NCBI GenBank assembly: GCA_002835675.1 | Contig: PIZR01000006.1 | Span: forward strand, 239,754 to 303,753 | Direction: 5' to 3' | DNA: 64,000 nt | Source of the DNA: Bacillus sp. BA3 | Lineage (GTDB): Bacteria > Bacillota > Bacilli > Bacillales > DSM-1321 | Shown here: piece after piece, positions 61,756-64,000 of the stretch | Position numbering within the stretch: position 1 is the first letter of the stretch | Layout of the letters: every line of letters starts with the position of its first letter | Position numbers and translations under genes: made by a program | The notes under the pieces: generated by a model | What the model saw: only the letters and a program-made list of their open reading frames with translations | Told to the model about the DNA's origin: nothing | Database searches by the model: none

Positions 61756-62144
61756 TTAATCTAATGAATAAGGCTTCCTCTCCTCGATTATCTCAACTTC
61801 ATCCCATTTTACAGATTTAGAGTACATATATTTATCTGTCCGTTCAAAACCCATCCTTTTAGCAAGTTCAGTGTTTGTTGTATCCAACAATACTTTTCCG
61901 GTTTTTCTTTCTTCAGATGCTGGAAAGATCTCTCCCTTATATACAGCATAGGGATTAATAGAATATAAGTCTTTAACTTCATTTACACCTACTATTTTCG
62001 TGTAAATATTTTTTTATAATAAGTAAAACCATTGTCCATTTCATTTTTATCATTACTAATTAATTCAATAGCTTCCACTAAATCAGATTCTATGAATCTA
62101 TACTCTTTACCATTATAGATCGTATACTCACCTTTTCTTAGCAT
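61756..62144 (-). pseudogene. Frameshifted paralogue of the candidate immunity gene
   Basis: The frame starts MLRKGEYTIYNGKEYRF with a normal ATG and runs 50 codons into a TAG. Adding one A to the A7 run (62015-62009) restores a 129-residue protein that continues YKKNIYTKIVGVNEV and ends EVEIIEERKPYSLD, collinear with the protein at 60961. The total length of 389 bases is one short of a whole number of codons. A one-base deletion by slippage is the simplest explanation; a sequencing error or slippage-dependent expression is possible. Confidence 0.8.
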
Positions 62145-62207
62145 TTTCCCACTCCATTATTTAATTTTCCATCACCGTTTAACATAGCATAAACTGGACT
62201 CTGGACA

Positions 62208-62245
62208 TAAAAAAACCCTATAAAGGATTTTATAGGGGTTTTTTA
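62208..62245. terminator. Bidirectional terminator
   Basis: AAAACCCTATAAA, short loop, TTTATAGGGGTTTTTT directly after the glycohydrolase stop; symmetrical A and T tracts. Confidence 0.85.
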
Positions 62246-62266
62246 TGTTTATATGGGTGATTTACA

Positions 62267-63289
62267 TCAATCTCCATACTCTTCTTTAATTGCTTTATCT
62301 GCACAAAAACTATGGAATTGCTCAATTAATTCATCAATATCTTCTTTTCTTGTGATTTTCTCAAGCCATTCTTTAGGGATGTCGTCCATTTTATAGTACA
62401 TACCTGCCATTGTCCCTGTAATGGCACCTACTGTATCCGTATCATCCCCTAGATTCACTGCTTTTAAAACGGCATCGCTAAACGAATCTGAATTTCCTAA
62501 GCACCAAATGGCTGCTTCCAACGTATGAACGACATAACCATCTGACTGAATTTCTTCTTGTGGTAATGAAAAGAAACCTTCTTCAAAAATTCTTGAATAG
62601 TATTGCAGCTCTTTTTGGTATATATGATTTTTATCAAAATTCTCATCAAAAAGTTCTTTTATTTCCCTTTTTGAAACTTCAGGAGAATTATTATAATAAA
62701 GTCTAAGTAAAAACTCGACATAAATAATGGAACCCACCACAGAACGCGGATGAGAATGTGTAACTTCCGTATATTTTTTAATGGTTTGGATTTTTTCAAT
62801 GAAATTAAAGTTATTAAAGAGGATAAATGCCACGGGAGCGATCCTCATCAACGCCCCATTCCCATTATCAAACATGGCATTTCCGCCACATTCTGGTGCC
62901 GGGGTTCCATTTTTAAACTTGATTATGGCTTCACTGGTCGTTCTTCCAATATCGAACATTTCATGATGTGGTGTCCAATAGCCAGATTCCATATACTGAA
63001 CGAATTTTTGCATGAGCTCCGCTGAATCGCCTTTTTCAATTAAGTTTTCAATTAAACATAAGGTTAATGAAGTATCGTCCGACCAAGTGCCTGGCGGCTG
63101 ATTATAGGTTCCATATCCCGTTATATCATTAATAGTGAAAGTCCCTCTTTTTTTAAATTCAACTGGGACACCAAGCAAGTCTCCAACAATACCGCCATAC
63201 AGACTTGGTAACATTCTTTTTTTTAGATTATATCTCAAAAAACTTTTACTATCGTCTTCCCATCTGTCTACCATTCTTCTGCTTGTCAT
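62267..63289 (-). CDS. ADP-ribosylglycohydrolase, likely immunity protein
   Basis: The 340-residue DraG/ARH-family hydrolase has LYGGIVGDLLGVPVEF, the first metal motif GTWSDDTSL (Asp71, Asp72), FDNGNGALMRIAPVA, THSHPRSVVGS and the second metal motif NLGDDTDTVGAI (Asp282, Asp283, Asp285). All Mg2+ ligands are present, so it should be active. The family removes ADP-ribose, typically from arginine. It lies 16 bases behind an ADP-ribosyltransferase toxin gene, so it probably reverses the toxin's modification in the producer. ATG at 63289 with AGGTG upstream. Confidence 0.92.
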   Translation of the reverse strand: MTSRRMVDRWEDDSKSFLRYNLKKRMLPSLYGGIVGDLLGVPVEFKKRGTFTINDITGYGTYNQPPGTWSDDTSLTLCLIENLIEKGDSAELMQKFVQYMESGYWTPHHEMFDIGRTTSEAIIKFKNGTPAPECGGNAMFDNGNGALMRIAPVAFILFNNFNFIEKIQTIKKYTEVTHSHPRSVVGSIIYVEFLLRLYYNNSPEVSKREIKELFDENFDKNHIYQKELQYYSRIFEEGFFSLPQEEIQSDGYVVHTLEAAIWCLGNSDSFSDAVLKAVNLGDDTDTVGAITGTMAGMYYKMDDIPKEWLEKITRKEDIDELIEQFHSFCADKAIKEEYGD

Positions 63290-63305
63290 TCATTACACCT
63301 ACTTT

Positions 63306-64000
63306 TTAATTAGATCTTAAGTCTAGTATAAGATGCAATTTACCATTTGCATCTTCATTCGCTTCTTTTATGAACAATTCTTGACCTGCATTGAGAAGTA
63401 ATTCGGCCTCATCAGGGACGTTACTAATATCGCCGACATAGGCAGCTTTTGCTCCTTGAGGTATATTAATTGTCCATAAAACTTCTTTGTAATCAAAAGA
63501 AGATTCTTTTACAATCGCAGTACTAATAAATCCTTCATCTTTAATAGTCTTCCCTATTAAAGATTCAACATCTATATTCCCATATTTATTTATGCTAAAA
63601 ATACCTTCAAACGGTCTAAAGTCAGTTCCTCTATATACCTGCATATTATGTGGAACGGTTGCTTTACTAAGTCCACTTTTAATATCATCAATAACCTGCA
63701 TATCTATGCCATGTAAAGAATCATCGATTCCTCTTAAATAATTATTTATATATTGATAGTCAATTCCAGTATATTTAATAATAGCCTTTCTTTCACTTTC
63801 AGTTAAGGATTTCAACCAATTAGTATAGTTTTTATTACCCCATTCATGAGCTTCGGCTATATTACTAATTGTAGGCGTTGCTTCACTGGGCCCACCTCTA
63901 ACACTAAATTTCTGCACGAGCTCCTTCACTTTTACTGAATCAGCTTCTAATCCAACCATATTATGCCCAGCAGGTTGAAGTGACGGTCTGAGAACAGGCA
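63306..64000 (-). CDS. ADP-ribosyltransferase toxin, C-terminal part (runs off window)
   Basis: The frame is open to the window edge; the residues before the internal Met at 63959 read PVLRPSLQPAGHN, typical of a junction between a secretion or delivery region and a toxin tip. The C-terminal domain shows the R-S-E motifs of arginine-type ADP-ribosyltransferases: VYRGTDF (Arg), GFISTAIV (STS-like) and DEAELLLNAG (ExE, Glu-Ala-Glu). The delivery domain (LXG, WXG or other) lies outside the window. The downstream glycohydrolase is the probable antidote. Target protein unknown. Confidence 0.85.
   Translation of the reverse strand, partial: PVLRPSLQPAGHNMVGLEADSVKVKELVQKFSVRGGPSEATPTISNIAEAHEWGNKNYTNWLKSLTESERKAIIKYTGIDYQYINNYLRGIDDSLHGIDMQVIDDIKSGLSKATVPHNMQVYRGTDFRPFEGIFSINKYGNIDVESLIGKTIKDEGFISTAIVKESSFDYKEVLWTINIPQGAKAAYVGDISNVPDEAELLLNAGQELFIKEANEDANGKLHLILDLRSN

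Overview
The window looks like the chromosome of a low-GC, aerobic, Gram-positive Bacillaceae species. The evidence is Bacillus-type Shine-Dalgarno sites, a QoxABCD quinol oxidase, a YfmQ-like protein, a FapR-type box, and preQ1, SAM and T-box leaders. Gene content and the dispersed intergenic repeat suggest the Peribacillus/Bacillus simplex group, but that is inference. No rRNA, tRNA, CRISPR array or complete insertion sequence was seen. Both window edges cut a gene: an aspartokinase on the left and an ADP-ribosyltransferase toxin on the right.

Layout, 1-13 kb: 5' end of an aspartokinase III gene; queF behind a preQ1-I riboswitch with its own terminator; an EamA transporter; a small stress-type protein; two copies of an intergenic repeat; a YfmQ-family gene; the qoxABCD operon; a gene-poor kilobase with decayed fragments; an HtrA protease; a TPR-like lipoprotein; small regulators and hypotheticals.

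13-22.4 kb: the most interesting metabolic region. A GntR regulator heads an operon encoding an LLM flavin monooxygenase, a PF06684 protein, an alpha/beta hydrolase, an aldehyde dehydrogenase, an FMN reductase, an orphan 101-residue protein, a second aldehyde dehydrogenase and a YciI protein. An NCS1-type nucleobase permease is divergent. A perfect 20-bp inverted repeat sits just downstream of each of the two divergent promoters. This looks like import and oxidative ring opening of an unidentified, probably nitrogen-containing, heterocycle.

22.7-37.5 kb: a FabH preceded by a FapR-like box; a divergent HxlR/nitroreductase pair with a long dyad between them; a ribose-type ABC transporter under a SAM-I riboswitch (probably methionine salvage, for example methylthioribose uptake); a 913-residue dynamin-like GTPase; an unlisted 57-residue basic protein; a T-box-controlled BrnQ; an aldo/keto reductase; a second EamA transporter; an RluF-like pseudouridine synthase.

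37.5-58 kb: a PadR/DUF1048/ABC export module with three related operator blocks, flanked by 21-bp minisatellites; a thu-like sugar operon (binding protein, two permeases, LacI, ThuA, two Gfo/Idh/MocA oxidoreductases, a sugar isomerase/epimerase); a YitT protein; bioF-bioH-bioC behind a BirA-like operator; a two-component system with an FtsX-type ABC transporter.

58-64 kb: a bile-acid:Na+ symporter-family protein, a DUF445 protein, then a polymorphic-toxin immunity region. It holds a candidate immunity gene, a frameshifted paralogue of it, a small helical protein, an ADP-ribosylglycohydrolase and the C-terminal ADP-ribosyltransferase domain of a toxin running off the right edge. This resembles the toxin plus de-ADP-ribosylating immunity pairing known from Tre1/Tri1.
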